DNA of 64,000 nt from contig CM055093.1 of assembly GCA_029204225.1 (NCBI GenBank), positions 1,038,117 to 1,102,116 on the forward strand. The letters run 5' to 3'. The position numbers and the translations under genes were made by a program. The DNA is from Diphasiastrum complanatum. Lineage: Eukaryota; Streptophyta; Lycopodiopsida; Lycopodiales; Lycopodiaceae. The notes beneath the pieces were generated by a model. The model made no database searches, had not been told where the DNA came from, and saw nothing but the letters and a program-made list of their open reading frames with translations. This document shows positions 9,929-21,309 of this stretch, in pieces; position 1 is the stretch's first letter; each line of letters starts with the position of its first letter.

Positions 9929-11198
9929 ACTCTTCATATGTTCCGGGCCACAACTTTTCAGCATTTTTGTAAGCGGTTGGAGTTCTCTGAATTTTCTCAT
10001 GCTGTTGTAGTATATAAGCTGGTTTTTATGATTCTTTGACAATGACACTGATAACTACTTTCACATTTTGTTTTTGCAATTTTCTCTTATTGTTGTTTTT
10101 CATTATCATCGATAATGCATGCGTCGCTTTCTTTCGCCAGATCTAGATTTTGTATTGGTGTTACGGATCATACTTTCTTTGTTCGCATTCGTTGTAATCT
10201 ACTTTAAAGTTTCAGCATTACTGATAAGCTAAGTCTGTTTGAGAGGATAAACAAGTCTTTGTTTTTCAAGTTTCAACAACCGAATATGAGGTTTTGCATC
10301 AGACTCGTTCTTCAATAAAATTCTGGATGTTTGTTATAAAGAGCTATAATGCTTGACAGCATTCAAGTACTATGGATCTCATCTGGGATTTAAAAGAAGC
10401 TGGCATCTTCCTGGAAAATGGTTCAAAAGAGAAGCTATTCAGAGGATGGAATGACACCCCGACAAACTAGAAGCACAACTAGCTCTAGCGCGTATACAGC
10501 TTGTAGAGGTATCTGATTCATGAAGATTACAAACTAGTTCACTCCCATTTGATTAATATTTCATATTCAAAATAATAGTCAAAGCTTCTCAGAACTTAAG
10601 AGAGAAACAGGACGTTCTAAACAGAAATGATGTTCTAAATAACTGGACTTGCAGAGAAAGAAGAATGCGGCCGAAGTAGACATAAACGTGGACTGGATAG
10701 TGCCTCAGTCGTATCGCACGAGCTAAGGAATGGCAGCATCAAGCAACTAGTTTTCTAACGTAGAAGGAAAAGATCTAAGTAGAATTTTCTTTGCAATATG
10801 CGTTAATGAATAGAAGTTAGGAGTAGTTCGACAGCTCGTGAGAGGACGACGGAGATTAATGTTAAGGACTGAATGGTGGGAGTTTTATGATGCGAATAAA
10901 CATGTGCAGTGTGCGTTGTGGTTGATCATGGGCCTTATTTCGAATGTATCTGCAAGTGAAAAAGTTTAGTAATGTGGCTAATTGAATACCTTTATAACGT
11001 ACTTGACAACAATATCATGTGAATGAATGAGTAGCTGCACCTAAAACTACCTTGGCAAAAGAACAAATATTCCATTATTTGCTGTAAGATGTAGATACAC
11101 ATAGAGACTTAACATCCTGTTTTATGGATGGATATGGTTTAGTTTTTCATGTAGCTAGCTTATTTGTTTCCTTTCAAAGCACAAAAGTAAATTGATTT
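9929..11198. other. No second gene recognised downstream of the S1-like gene
   Basis: AT-rich sequence that should include the 3' part of the S1-like gene if it has an intron. AG acceptors exist (for example at 9958 and 10140), but neither opens a frame with the expected Cys pair. Nothing else recognised. Confidence 0.4.
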
Positions 11199-11384
11199 AG
11201 GTCATTTTCATTTTCACATTGTTTACAGCAAAATATTTGCTGTAAATCAGAAATATAGCAGCAAAAATTGACCAATGAAGCAAGAAAGAATTTTAGGTCA
11301 TTTTCTTCTTCACATTGTTTATAGAAAAGTATTTTCTGTGAATTAGCAATATAGCACCAGAATTTGACCAATTTCAGCAGAAAG
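11199..11384. repeat. Tandem duplication of about 96 bases
   Basis: The block beginning aggtcattttcatttt at 11199 recurs at 11295 with scattered substitutions. Both copies contain the GTTTA(C/T)AG...CTGT(A/G)AAT part and end in ...TTGACCAAT. It is a two-copy direct repeat in non-coding DNA. Confidence 0.8.
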
Positions 11385-11904
11385 AATACTAGATAATGTC
11401 ATAAAATGGAACGCGAAATCTTTTGAAATGGGAAGTGGCGAAGGACCCTTATTTTTTTAAGCCCTTAAGATTTTAAAAAATTCACGTAAATTTTGAAACT
11501 TCAAATCAAAGCGAAAAAATTATTTGTCAAATGCTACATTTTGCAAATATCTAAAAGTTAGATCGAGTGATGCAAGATAAATCTAAAATTTTAGATTCAA
11601 TTCGCTAAAAAAATACAAACATTAGTTATGGTCAATTTTTTATTATGAAAAATGACTGTTGAAGTGGATTCAAAATTTTCGAACATTTTTTTAAAGAAGG
11701 ATTCAAATGCAAAATTGAAAAATATTTGTTTAACTAACTTATATGAATAATTACTAAACTTAAATAACACAGACGTTTAAAAACCATTTTCTAGAAATAA
11801 TCATTCTTAATAAAGATACTAATCATCTTTTCTAAAAGATAAAAATAATATTCACATAAGAAATTTGATAATTATCTATACACTGTCATAAAAAGATTTC
11901 AATC
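11385..11904. other. No gene recognised
   Basis: Very AT-rich, without motifs, repeats or open frames of note. Confidence 0.5.
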
Positions 11905-12750
11905 AAATCATTTGGGTCAGGACTAGCAGCCCTTCCAAGATTTGAATCTACTTGAGTAGTAGACTTCTCTAAGTAACAACATCCACTATTACCACCTTTC
12001 CTATATCACCTTCGTCACCTCCAATGCCATTAGCACGCGGTTGAAGCTCTTTGTAAAGTGGAGCAATATTGTCTTCTGAGGGGCCTAATCTACCAACTTC
12101 TTGAAACTCGTATGGGAAAACTGAAATTCCTACTAATCATATTTTAATAAAAGTTAGTAGCCCAACCTTGATCCAAAAGGTTACAAATCCTTGGTTCTTT
12201 TATTTTTTTGTCGAACATTAAGGTGAAAGGTAAAATCATTTTCATATGCATCAATTTCACCCCTCAAATTAAAAATAGAACATCAAGAAATTACAAATAT
12301 TTTTTTTATACTTAAAACAAACATGGAATACTAAATGCTTTGCAAATAACATTACTCACCAATTGAGTAACAATTCCAATGAACTAGGCAATCTTTTCCA
12401 TAGAGATGTAATCTTATGTTTGCGAATACTGAGAAACAGATATTCTAAGATATTCCAAGAGTTTGTTGAGATCCGCTACTGCGTCTCTATAGAACGTCGC
12501 ACAAAACATTGCGAGTTCTAACCTAATTATGAATTTACAAAGTACAAATAGGCCTTCACATGAATTTAGGCACTATAGTACATTTACATGTATAAAAATT
12601 GAAAATTTTTACAATATAAACAGTAATTTTGGATAATGTGGTATCATGAGGATCCACAATAATAGCTCCAATTTTGACCAGATTCTTGGCAACAGCCAAC
12701 TGGTGAGTTCTCCAATAGTCAAAAATATAGAGGAGCATTGTGTCTCAAGG
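11905..12750 (-). pseudogene. Unrecognised relic with exon-like segments
   Basis: Three minus-strand segments look like exons. At 12590-12750 the frame includes YWRTHQLAVAKNLVKIGAII. At about 12350-12520 a segment with an AG acceptor and a strong donor (ATTG/GTGAGT) encodes LELAMFCATFYRDAVADLNK and carries two stops. At 11980-12123 a segment behind an AG acceptor encodes EVGRLGPSEDNIAPLYKELQ and then DEGDIGK before a possible GT. The amino-acid composition and splice signals argue for a decayed gene, but I do not recognise the family and give no function. Confidence 0.35.
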
Positions 12751-13233
12751 AGAAGCCCCATTTCACGCGAAAATTTTGTGGTTATATAGCTTAGTGACTC
12801 GAGAGGTTTAAAATGAACAATAAATGAAACCTTAGATAACAGCAGGATAATTTTGAATTTTTCTAATAAAAATTGGGGTCGAGTGACTATGCATTTCTAG
12901 TAGTTTCATTAGTGTATGTTGATCTCTTTACAACATGTACATTGGGGTAGAATTGCATCTACTCAAGGTAGCACAATGATGAAGTTGATGCAGTTTTATT
13001 AGTCTCATTAGTGTATGTTGAGTTCTATACAACATGTACATTGGGGCAAGGTAGCACATTTGAGAATAAACATTTCCAAATGTTAGCTAATTGTCTAATA
13101 CTTTCCCTTAAAGTCCATCTTGGTAACCTCGATGCATACAACAGTTATGCATGTGTAGATTCCATGACCACTTGCTCCTAAAGTCATGAACTTAGAATGT
13201 GGTGACTAGACCATCACTCCCAAACTTCCAATC

Positions 13234-13235
<2 letters not shown>
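12751..13235. repeat. Non-coding stretch with a two-copy direct repeat (12904-13058)
   Basis: The sequence ATTAGTGTATGTTGA...ACAACATGTACATTGGGG occurs at 12908 and again at 13007, 99 bases apart, the second copy with a 15-base deletion. The rest of the stretch shows no gene. Confidence 0.7.

Positions 13236-13293
<58 letters not shown>
13236..13293 (+). repeat. (AG)29 tract
   Basis: Perfect 58-base run, 43 bases before the presumed start of the Tnp2 transposase. It may lie in the transposon's upstream intron or leader, since an AG acceptor (TTGTTGCAG) immediately precedes the ATG at 13336. Confidence 0.9.
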
Positions 13294-13296
<3 letters not shown>

Positions 13297-13335
13297 AAAC
13301 TATGGATAAATATACACATGTTGTAATTGTTGCAG

Positions 13336-16300
13336 ATGTCGAACATACCAAACTTAGTCCGCAAGAAATGCACTTGTAACTACAAGTGCAAACTCACTAT
13401 TGGTGGTATGCAAATGGTCAGCATTAGAACCTATTATAAGCACTGTCACCAAGATACACTTGGAAACGTACATCCTTTGGTGAGGAGACAAATGCAAGAA
13501 ACAACTAGGTCGACATGTGGTACAACGTCTACACAAAGCAGACAACGCTTTTCTAACTTGCGTAGAGAACCAAGAAGGGTATTGTGTAGGTGCATGTCTT
13601 ATTGTGGTGGCGGACGAATGGTCGCTCCCTCCACTTTCAAAAAGCACCAAATGCTTCAACAAAATTTGTGTAATTTGGCTACCAATTTTGGTTTTCCTCC
13701 ACCACAAGAAGAACATGAAGATATTCCCTCGAATGAAAATTTTGCTAATACTCTTTCTAACGAGGAAGCAATGTTTGATGAGATGGACAATTTGAGTGAC
13801 GAAGAGGAGTTTATTGAATTAACCTTATAGAGAGGTGTATCGAGTTGCAATCTCTGTGGGAAAAATTCCAGGCACCAATAGAATCTCAGGATGAGATGCT
13901 TCGAGTCTTGTTCGGAGATATGGGTGGAGCACGAGTTGGAAATAAAAATGACAGGAAGAAAAAGCCGAGTCTTAGTAAACTTTTGGTGCAACTCCCAGCG
14001 ACATGGAATGGGGATCTCAATGGAGTGAAAATTCCAGCTTGTTGGAAGCAATTAAATGACATGTATTCTGGCCTAGGCATGATTGAAGTACAACCTTTCA
14101 AGCTATGTACTGGCTCAAAGACTATACACATACTCCCGAGTTACTTCAACCCAGCAAAGAAGACAATTATACAAAAAATGTATTATATTGTGTGTGCGAA
14201 GATGTGCAAAGAAAACAAAAACTCAAGCGTGATTGCTTGTCATGTTGTGAGAAGTGCCCAAAATGTAGTCTACCAAGGAAAGACATAATTTCCTTTGACT
14301 ATGCACCTATCAGTTCACAATTGCGATTATTGACAAAAAGTAGAACTATATGTCATGAACTGATGAGGATGTGGCGCAATAAGCATTGGTGGTTGGGGAA
14401 AGACCTACATGAGCATCATGAACATATATATGACTTTTGGGATGGTGAAAAATGTAGAGCCACACAAGAATTTTGGAATCCAAATTCAGTCTATAAATTG
14501 CCTATGATTTGTGAGAATTATTATTGTAAAAAGGCGTATGCAACATTTCTGAACAAGTGTCAAGCACTTCAAGATGGATGGAATGAAGATGAAGGAGTAT
14601 ATGACTTTGTGAGTGAAAAATGTCATGGTCATATCCAATGTGAAAGAAAATTGTGCAAGGTATGGATCTTGTAATTGCTAATCAATTGTTTTTTTTAGTT
14701 TTTTAATGAGTCTATGTAGTATTATGGAATTTAACTAAAATCATTTGTATTTGGTAGGGCGATCCTCGAAATTTTGCTCTGCTTCTGCATTCTGATGGCT
14801 TTTAAGCATCTCGAACAACCCAAAAAGATTGTGGCGTGATTGAAATCACTATTCTTAATGCAGGAAAGGGCTTTACTGTAGATATTTTACCTGTGTTAGT
14901 TTTGCCCCTCAGTTGTAAGAAGCTTATTAAGAGCTCAAGTGATGTCTTTGGCGCATTTCTAAGACCATTGGTGGATGAATTAGAATCTCTTTTTGTAGAA
15001 GGGATTGAATTATACTATAACTACCCTTTAAAATATATGTTTAGTCATGTGACAACCTCTTTGAAGCGGTGTCGACTGCGTGCTATACTAATGATGTCAT
15101 GTGTCAACCTCTTCGATGGGAGATCATCTTGCCCAATGTAAAATTGGTCTTTTCAAAGATGGTGGCCAAGCTTTTTGTCGAAGGGATAAAGCTCAATCTA
15201 CGTTAAGTGATAGAAATGACAATTTTGTTGGATGTTATGTTTATGATGGAAACAGATATCAAGCCAGATATCCACCACCTAAGAGATTGATTCTAGAAAT
15301 GGTTGAGGCATTATCACAGGCAAAGAGGGTTTGTAGCTAGGTTGAAAGAGAAGAAATTCTAAAAAGTGCAGGGCTATCAGGAGAGTCAATTCTTTGGAGG
15401 TTATACGATCTCTACACCTTCAATCTCTCGGCAGATTTGGTTTATGATGTGATGCACACCCTTTCATTGAATCTATTCAAAAAATTCATATCTTTCCCTA
15501 TGAAAGGATCAACAAATGATATGAACAGAGCTATCGACGCAACAGTTACAGAGGTATTTAAGATTGCTCTTTATTCCATTCGTTATGGACGTTGGCCAAA
15601 AGTGCCAAGTAAGTACTATGCAAGCTTCAAAGCAGAGGAAAATCAAAAGTTCATACAATGGTGCTTACCTCATATTTTGGGAGTTGTGACTAATATACCT
15701 GGACCGTTGCATGATTTAGGACTTTTGCTAATCGATGTTGCGCATCTTTTTTTACAATTTTAGTCGTGATCATGGATGGTCAAGAAGAGATGTAGAAGTG
15801 GTCAAGCATTTGTTGCTTGCTTGGAGAGTTCGAAACGAAGAAACTTATGGCGAAAATTCATCTCCTTTGGAACATGTAGCAGGTATCAAATATGTTTCAA
15901 AATTCAAGTAAAATGCAATAATTTGATTTGATTTCATCAATATTAAATCTCTATTTTTTTGGTATTTTTTGCAGGTAGTGGAGAGATTCTCGATGATATC
16001 TATCGTCATGGAATGCATGATGTTTTTTAACCAAAGCAACGAGATATCATATACTCAATATTATAGAAGAAGATTGTTTACTACAGTTTTTGAGCACGTT
16101 GAAAGGGACAAAGATGGCCTTATGCCTTTTGAAATAATGCTTGGTGAAATTCATGCTTGTTTAGTTCTTTCAGAAGGATATGTATTTGAAAATGCTCAAG
16201 CTTCTTTATGTTCCAAATGGCACGAGCATGGAATTTTCGAAGTGTCATCCATTGCAAAGGCAAAAAATATTTGGAGATCACATATTGCGTATAGTCATGG

Positions 16301-16734
16301 TTATGCATGTGAGAGGCTTTTAGAAAACAAAGGATTTGCAATCACAAAGAAAAAAAAACAATATCGTGTTTCAAAAGAAGAAGAAATTCAATATGCAGAG
16401 CATTTTTGGTGTATTGAAAGGAATCAAGGGCACTTTGGACGAGTCACAATTTATAGGAGAGTCTTTTTTCGAGGAGAGTTGTATTCAATCAGTGATGGTG
16501 TCGTTGTTAAAGTTGATGAAAGTTCTACACATTGGGAATAGTGTGGGACATTGGAAGGCACGAATCACATCGTTTTTTTCCATGCAACACAATCGAGAGC
16601 ATATGATTTTTTTTAGTGTAGAGTATTACAAACAACATATCATAACTGAGAATGGTGAAGAAAGCTTGTTGATTGACTTTTCAAAAGGGTCGAGTCTTAT
16701 TGCATATGAAACAAAGGATGACCCGCGACTATGA
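13336..16734 (+). pseudogene. Tnp2-family (CACTA-like) transposase gene, two introns, frame-damaged
   Basis: DNA transposase of the Tnp2 family. The N-terminus has two similar Cys/His units (CTCNYKCKLTIGG...YYKH at 13366 and CRCMSYCGGGRMV...FKKH at 13582), which look zinc-binding. Then come a KCSLPRKDIISFDYAPI...L segment (14260), YDFVSEKCHGHI (14600), SDGF after intron 1, CRLRAILMMSCVN (15070), and LYDLYTFNLSADLVYDVMHT (15400), the region of the acidic catalytic motif in this family. The C-terminal part (RRVFFRGELYSISDGVVVKV, 16460) resembles a BAH-like module seen in such proteins. Intron 1 is 14660-14757 (AAG/GTATGG...TTGGTAG) and intron 2 is 15883-15974 (CAG/GTATCA...TTTGCAG). A stop at 13830, frame changes near 14150 and 15130, stops at 14803 and 15340 and a shift after intron 2 make it non-functional. 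No terminal inverted repeats were found. Confidence 0.75.
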
Positions 16735-16846
16735 CCTGACCTTTGGCCTAGGTATGTAGCATCGCCTGACATAATGGGCAGGGGAATAAGAGAGAAAAAA
16801 ACTATAGGCAACCAATGAGAGTCTCAAAAATAGTAAAAAAAAATCA

Positions 16847-17026
<180 letters not shown>

Positions 17027-17032
17027 AAAAAA

Positions 17033-17850
17033 TGTGAGAAATTGGCAAAAATCTAGCGTGGTATTTTTATGATAGAAGTTTGTAAGTAAATCTCACATGT
17101 GTGGAGGATGTTCCCACGTGTGGAGAATTGTAAAGTAAATCAAAATGTTTGATAAAGGGGTCTCATAGAATTTCATAGTCAATCATTTAGGTGTAGGATG
17201 TTGATAGGGTCAAATTTGGCATAGATGGCAAATTATCCATTTCCACTTGTAATGCCAATATTGAGCCAAAATAGACCCAAACTTGTGCCAATTAGAGTGT
17301 AGACAAGTGTCATGCTTTTGTTTGATGAAGCTTAAGAGGTCCAATAGGATTTAGAGGTGGAACCTTGTGAGGTCCAATAGAAAATTGAGGTGTGCTTGAA
17401 TATAGTCCAATAGAATTTAGAGGTGCATGGATCAATGGTCCAATAGGATTAAGACGTGGCAAAGTGTGATCCAATCATAGTTAAGCATAGTGGTAGCTCA
17501 TGAATCTATTAGTATCATTGTACTCCTCCTTTTGGATCTAATTGATTTTGAGATTGAGTGGATTTTGAGAGTCATTGAATTTCTAGCTTTCTCTCTCTAC
17601 CCGAGAGCTCATGATGGTTTTTCTCTCTCTACCCGAGGAGAGCAGCTTGTTTTTACTTAGAATACTTTTGGAACACTTCCCACACGTGTGAGTGAGAGTT
17701 GGAAGTGATTGAATGCATGTAGTAGTGTGTTTTTGCCATAGAATCAAAGATAGATCTTGAATCTCAATCTAGTCTTGATCTTGGTGCATCTACACACCTT
17801 AGGAGATCACAAGTACATGTAGTGGACAATCCACACGTGTGAAATTCAAC
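17033..17850 (+). repeat. R1 5' LTR
   Basis: Starts TGTGAGAAATTGG and ends TTCAACA, next to the primer site. It carries perfect CACACGTGTG palindromes at 17681 and 17831 and CCCACGTGTGG at 17113, G-box/ABRE-like cores expected to be bound by bZIP or bHLH factors. A short CT-rich seed (tttctctctctacc) occurs twice near 17590 and 17620. Confidence 0.9.
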
Positions 17851-17863
17851 ATGGTATCAGAGC
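17851..17863 (+). promoter_or_regulatory. R1 primer binding site (tRNA-iMet)
   Basis: TGGTATCAGAGCC directly after the LTR; it is complementary to the 3' end of plant initiator methionine tRNA, the usual copia primer. Confidence 0.95.
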
Positions 17864-18608
17864 CTACCTAAGGTTACCATGCATTTTGATCCATTTGAGT
17901 GAAAACTATTCATCAATCTTGAGCTAGAAATTGTCAAGGCCCATTTTCCTAGCTATCTTGTCCAATTTTGGATCAAAAGAGATCAAAAGGACATTGATTA
18001 GGTCTGACCTGGTACTGTACGGAATCAGGTGCTCAGACACGTGTGAGTAACATCCAATTTCAGTTTGGGAGTTCTCTTTCATGTTTGATCCAAAAATCTT
18101 GCTAGATAGCTTGTTTTGAAGCTATTTATGTCTAGTTTCTGATGCAATCAGTTTCATTCCATTTGGTTGAGCCAATCAAAAGTTATAAGCTTTTGAAGAA
18201 GGTTAGGTAGGGCACCTAGACCTGGGTGGACACATTTGGTTTGGTCAAAAGATTGCTTGTTTGATCCAAAATTACAGTTGAATGCTTACCAATCTCATCT
18301 ATATGTGATCTAGGCACTGTTTTGAGATCTTAGCCATTTTGTTTCATGCAATATCATTGTATTTGAGTCAAATTTGGTTTCTTAGTGTATTTCACACGTG
18401 CTAAGAGTGTTTTATCCTAACTTTGCCCATACTCCATCATTTGATGTGAAGTAGATCTAGTTTTGGAGAGATTGAGATAGCTAGTGAGAATCATCTCACA
18501 GTTTGTTGCAAGATCTTGCATAGGAGATGGTAGCACACCATTATTGGATCCTATAGTGAGAGAGAAGCAACATTTTTTGTTCATAACTTTTATTTATCTC
18601 CACTTTAC
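17864..18608 (+). other. R1 untranslated leader
   Basis: About 745 bases between primer site and ATG, as in packaging leaders of LTR elements. It contains a short GAGAGAGAA seed at 18558, which in the related leader of R12 is expanded into a 179-base tract. More CACGTG-type motifs occur at 18036 and 18394. Confidence 0.8.
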
Positions 18609-21182
18609 ATGACTTCAATGAGTTCATACTTGTTGCAACCAAGTGAGAGATTGTCTACTTCCAATTATTCAATATGGAAGTTGAGGATGGAGTCCATCTT
18701 GATACTCCAAGATGTGATGGACATTGTACTTGGGATTGAGGAGGAGCCTCAAGTCCTTCAAGAAGTACAAAAATACAAGAAGAGAGCTAGGATGGCTCTC
18801 CACTACATTAAGATGAATGTCTCTAATGAGATATTGAGGGAGATTGGTGATTGTTCTACATCCAAGGAAGCTTGGGATTGTCTCAAGTCCATCTATGAGG
18901 CTAAGAACACCTCTAGGCTCCTCACTCTTAGAAATCAAATATTCCAAAGTAGTCAAAAGAGTGATGAGAGTGCATCTAATTATGTTTTGAGAGTCAAGGA
19001 TATTCATAGGGAGCTTGCATGTATTGGTGACTCAATCAATCAAAGTGAGCTAGTCCAAGTCATTCTCAATGGCTTGAGAGATGAATATGACAACCTTGTC
19101 CAATCCTATGCTATTAAGGAGGAGCTACCAAGTTTGGAGGCCCTTCAAAGTGTGCTTATTTCTGAAGAATCAAGACAAGAGTACAAACTCTTGAGGATGG
19201 ACAAGCTATCACTCAATCATGATGATGGCAAAGTTCTATTTGCCAAGCACAAAGAGAGGAGTAAGAAGCAACACCATCACTTCTCTAATGACAAAGCTAA
19301 AGACCAAGATGGAGAGGAGGAGGATACCTCTCATGCTTCTACTTCAAATCTCAAGAAGAAGAAGATCAAGTGCTTTTATTGTGGCAAGAAAGGCCATTAT
19401 GCCACCAATTGCTTCAAGAAGAAGAATCAACTCAATCAAGCCAACATCACCAATGAGAAAGAAGACTATATTGCAAGTGATGGAGAAGGCTCTCTTGTGG
19501 CATCAAGCTTCTCCTCTTCCACCTTCAACAAGGATGACTCATGGTATATTGATAGTGGAGCATCTTCACATATGTGTGGCTCCAAGAACTTTATTTCATC
19601 TATTATGCCTTATGATGGAGTCAAGAAGACTATATACTTTGCAAGTAAGCATGAGTGCAATATTGAAGGAGTAGGGATTATTACCTTGAAGCTTGCATCT
19701 TCTAAAGATCTCTTTCTCAACAATGTTCTTTTTGTCCCAAAGCTTACAAAGAACATCTTAAGTGTTGGCCAACTTCTTGGTAGTGGCTTTGATGTCAATT
19801 TCAATATTGACAATTGTGTGATCAAGAAGGATGGTGAGATCCTTGCATATGGATCAAGATTTGAAGGCATCTACAAATTGGATCCAAGTGAGAGTGCAAA
19901 CTCTCTTGATGTTTCTTATATGTCCAATATTTCAAAGGAGGATGATCACACAAGATGCACATATCTTCTCTCTTCAAGTATTATGGTGTATGATTATTCC
20001 TTATTACTCAAAGCATATGTTGAGAAGAAATTCTCATTGAAGATCAAAGCCTTGAGGAGTATTGGAGCTCTTGAAGGAATAGCACCATATGAAGTTTTAT
20101 TCAAGATGAAGCCTAAGGTTGATCACCTTAGTGAACTTGGTAGTGCTTGCTTTGCACATATTCCCTTGGAAACAAGAAGGAAGGATGATCCAAGCTCATG
20201 GATCATGATTGGATACTCATCCATCAAGGAGGCCTTTAGTGTCTTTACACTCTCTATTTCAAATGTGATGGTGAATAGAGATGTCATATTGCATGAAGAT
20301 TCAATCTTGGAAGTGGCCGAGATCAAGGCTTCTCAAGAAGCTTCACAAGTTATCCTTTTTGAAGGTATTCAAGTTATGATGGGGCCAATGTGTGAGGAGG
20401 AGTTTCTTCTTCATATGATTTCAAGAAGATCTTCAAGATGCATGGCCGAGTCTTTATGGCTCACCTTACATGGCAAAGAGGGGCATCTTTCATGTTGTAT
20501 CTACTACAACACATTCATATATGCTTCTCTTCCTTTGCTTGAAATGCTATCTTGCTTCATTGAATTTTTTGGATCTCAAAGTTCAAGAAAAGCTATACTA
20601 GTTTTGTATGATGCTTATGGTATGGACATGTTTCTTGTCATTATTGACTTAGATGTGTTTCCAATACTTTTTGAAAGCAAGATATTGTTTTGTCAAAAGT
20701 ATGCTCTTGGTTCTAGTAAGAACAAGATTGAGCTTGGTACTCACTTTTTTGAAAATCATGTTTTCACATGTTTTGAGGCAAATTGTAAACTCCTCTTGAG
20801 ATTAAGTGAAGCATCCAAAGTGGACACTTACATCCTTGAGAGAGTAACTAGCCTAAAAAAGATCAAGATAGTCTTTGATATCAAGATTAGATCCATCATG
20901 GATATAGTTCATTGTATGTGGACTAGTCAAGCTAGAAAGCATAATCTTGATAATCATCATTGTTTCACATCTTATGATCTTGATCTCCATGATCCTTATG
21001 AGGCTTGGAAGACTCAGATTTCTCTATTTATGGTGCATCCATCATGCAAGTGGAACTTTCAAGGCAAAGATCATCATCAAGCATGGAGGAAGCCCATGAT
21101 AATAGTGGCATATTGGTGGAGCACTCTTCAAAGGCATTGGCAAGAGATCTCTACCAAAGAAATCTTATCATGGATATGGTGA
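18609..21182 (+). CDS. R1 polyprotein: Gag, zinc knuckle, protease, integrase trace, novel C-terminal region
   Basis: Uninterrupted frame of 857 codons. Residues 1-220 are copia Gag (SNYSIWKLRMESI, HYIKMNVSNE, EAWDCL). A CCHC knuckle CFYCGKKGHYATNC sits near residue 255. The aspartic protease is near 315 (WYIDSGASSHMCG) and continues to about 430. Only a trace of integrase remains, near residue 490-570 (APYEVLFKMKP, GYSSIKEAFSVF, VMVNRDVIL); the D,D-E core is absent. Residues 590-857 match no domain I know. This part has block A near 605 (SRRSSRCMAESLWLTLHGKE), block B near 675-820 (SQSSRKAILVLYDA, CKLLLRLSEASKVDTYI, FDIKIRSIM, MWTSQARKHNLDN, YEAWKTQIS) and the tail KEILSWIW. The same blocks appear in R2 and R10. 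An intact frame over 2.5 kb in a young copy argues that the product is made or was until recently. Confidence 0.85.
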   Translation: MTSMSSYLLQPSERLSTSNYSIWKLRMESILILQDVMDIVLGIEEEPQVLQEVQKYKKRARMALHYIKMNVSNEILREIGDCSTSKEAWDCLKSIYEAKNTSRLLTLRNQIFQSSQKSDESASNYVLRVKDIHRELACIGDSINQSELVQVILNGLRDEYDNLVQSYAIKEELPSLEALQSVLISEESRQEYKLLRMDKLSLNHDDGKVLFAKHKERSKKQHHHFSNDKAKDQDGEEEDTSHASTSNLKKKKIKCFYCGKKGHYATNCFKKKNQLNQANITNEKEDYIASDGEGSLVASSFSSSTFNKDDSWYIDSGASSHMCGSKNFISSIMPYDGVKKTIYFASKHECNIEGVGIITLKLASSKDLFLNNVLFVPKLTKNILSVGQLLGSGFDVNFNIDNCVIKKDGEILAYGSRFEGIYKLDPSESANSLDVSYMSNISKEDDHTRCTYLLSSSIMVYDYSLLLKAYVEKKFSLKIKALRSIGALEGIAPYEVLFKMKPKVDHLSELGSACFAHIPLETRRKDDPSSWIMIGYSSIKEAFSVFTLSISNVMVNRDVILHEDSILEVAEIKASQEASQVILFEGIQVMMGPMCEEEFLLHMISRRSSRCMAESLWLTLHGKEGHLSCCIYYNTFIYASLPLLEMLSCFIEFFGSQSSRKAILVLYDAYGMDMFLVIIDLDVFPILFESKILFCQKYALGSSKNKIELGTHFFENHVFTCFEANCKLLLRLSEASKVDTYILERVTSLKKIKIVFDIKIRSIMDIVHCMWTSQARKHNLDNHHCFTSYDLDLHDPYEAWKTQISLFMVHPSCKWNFQGKDHHQAWRKPMIIVAYWWSTLQRHWQEISTKEILSWIW

Positions 21183-21293
21183 GGGTGCTGCTATGATGGA
21201 TCCCTTGGCTGATCTTCACTTCTTATGCATACCAAAGGATCCACTCAAAAAGATTTACAAACTTCTCAAGTGATCTAGTACCTTTCCAAGCTA

Positions 21294-21309
21294 CTTTTTT
21301 GAGGAGGAG
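21294..21309 (+). promoter_or_regulatory. R1 polypurine tract
   Basis: TTTTTTGAGGAGGAG immediately before the 3' LTR. R2 carries nearly the same tract, which links the two families. Confidence 0.85.
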
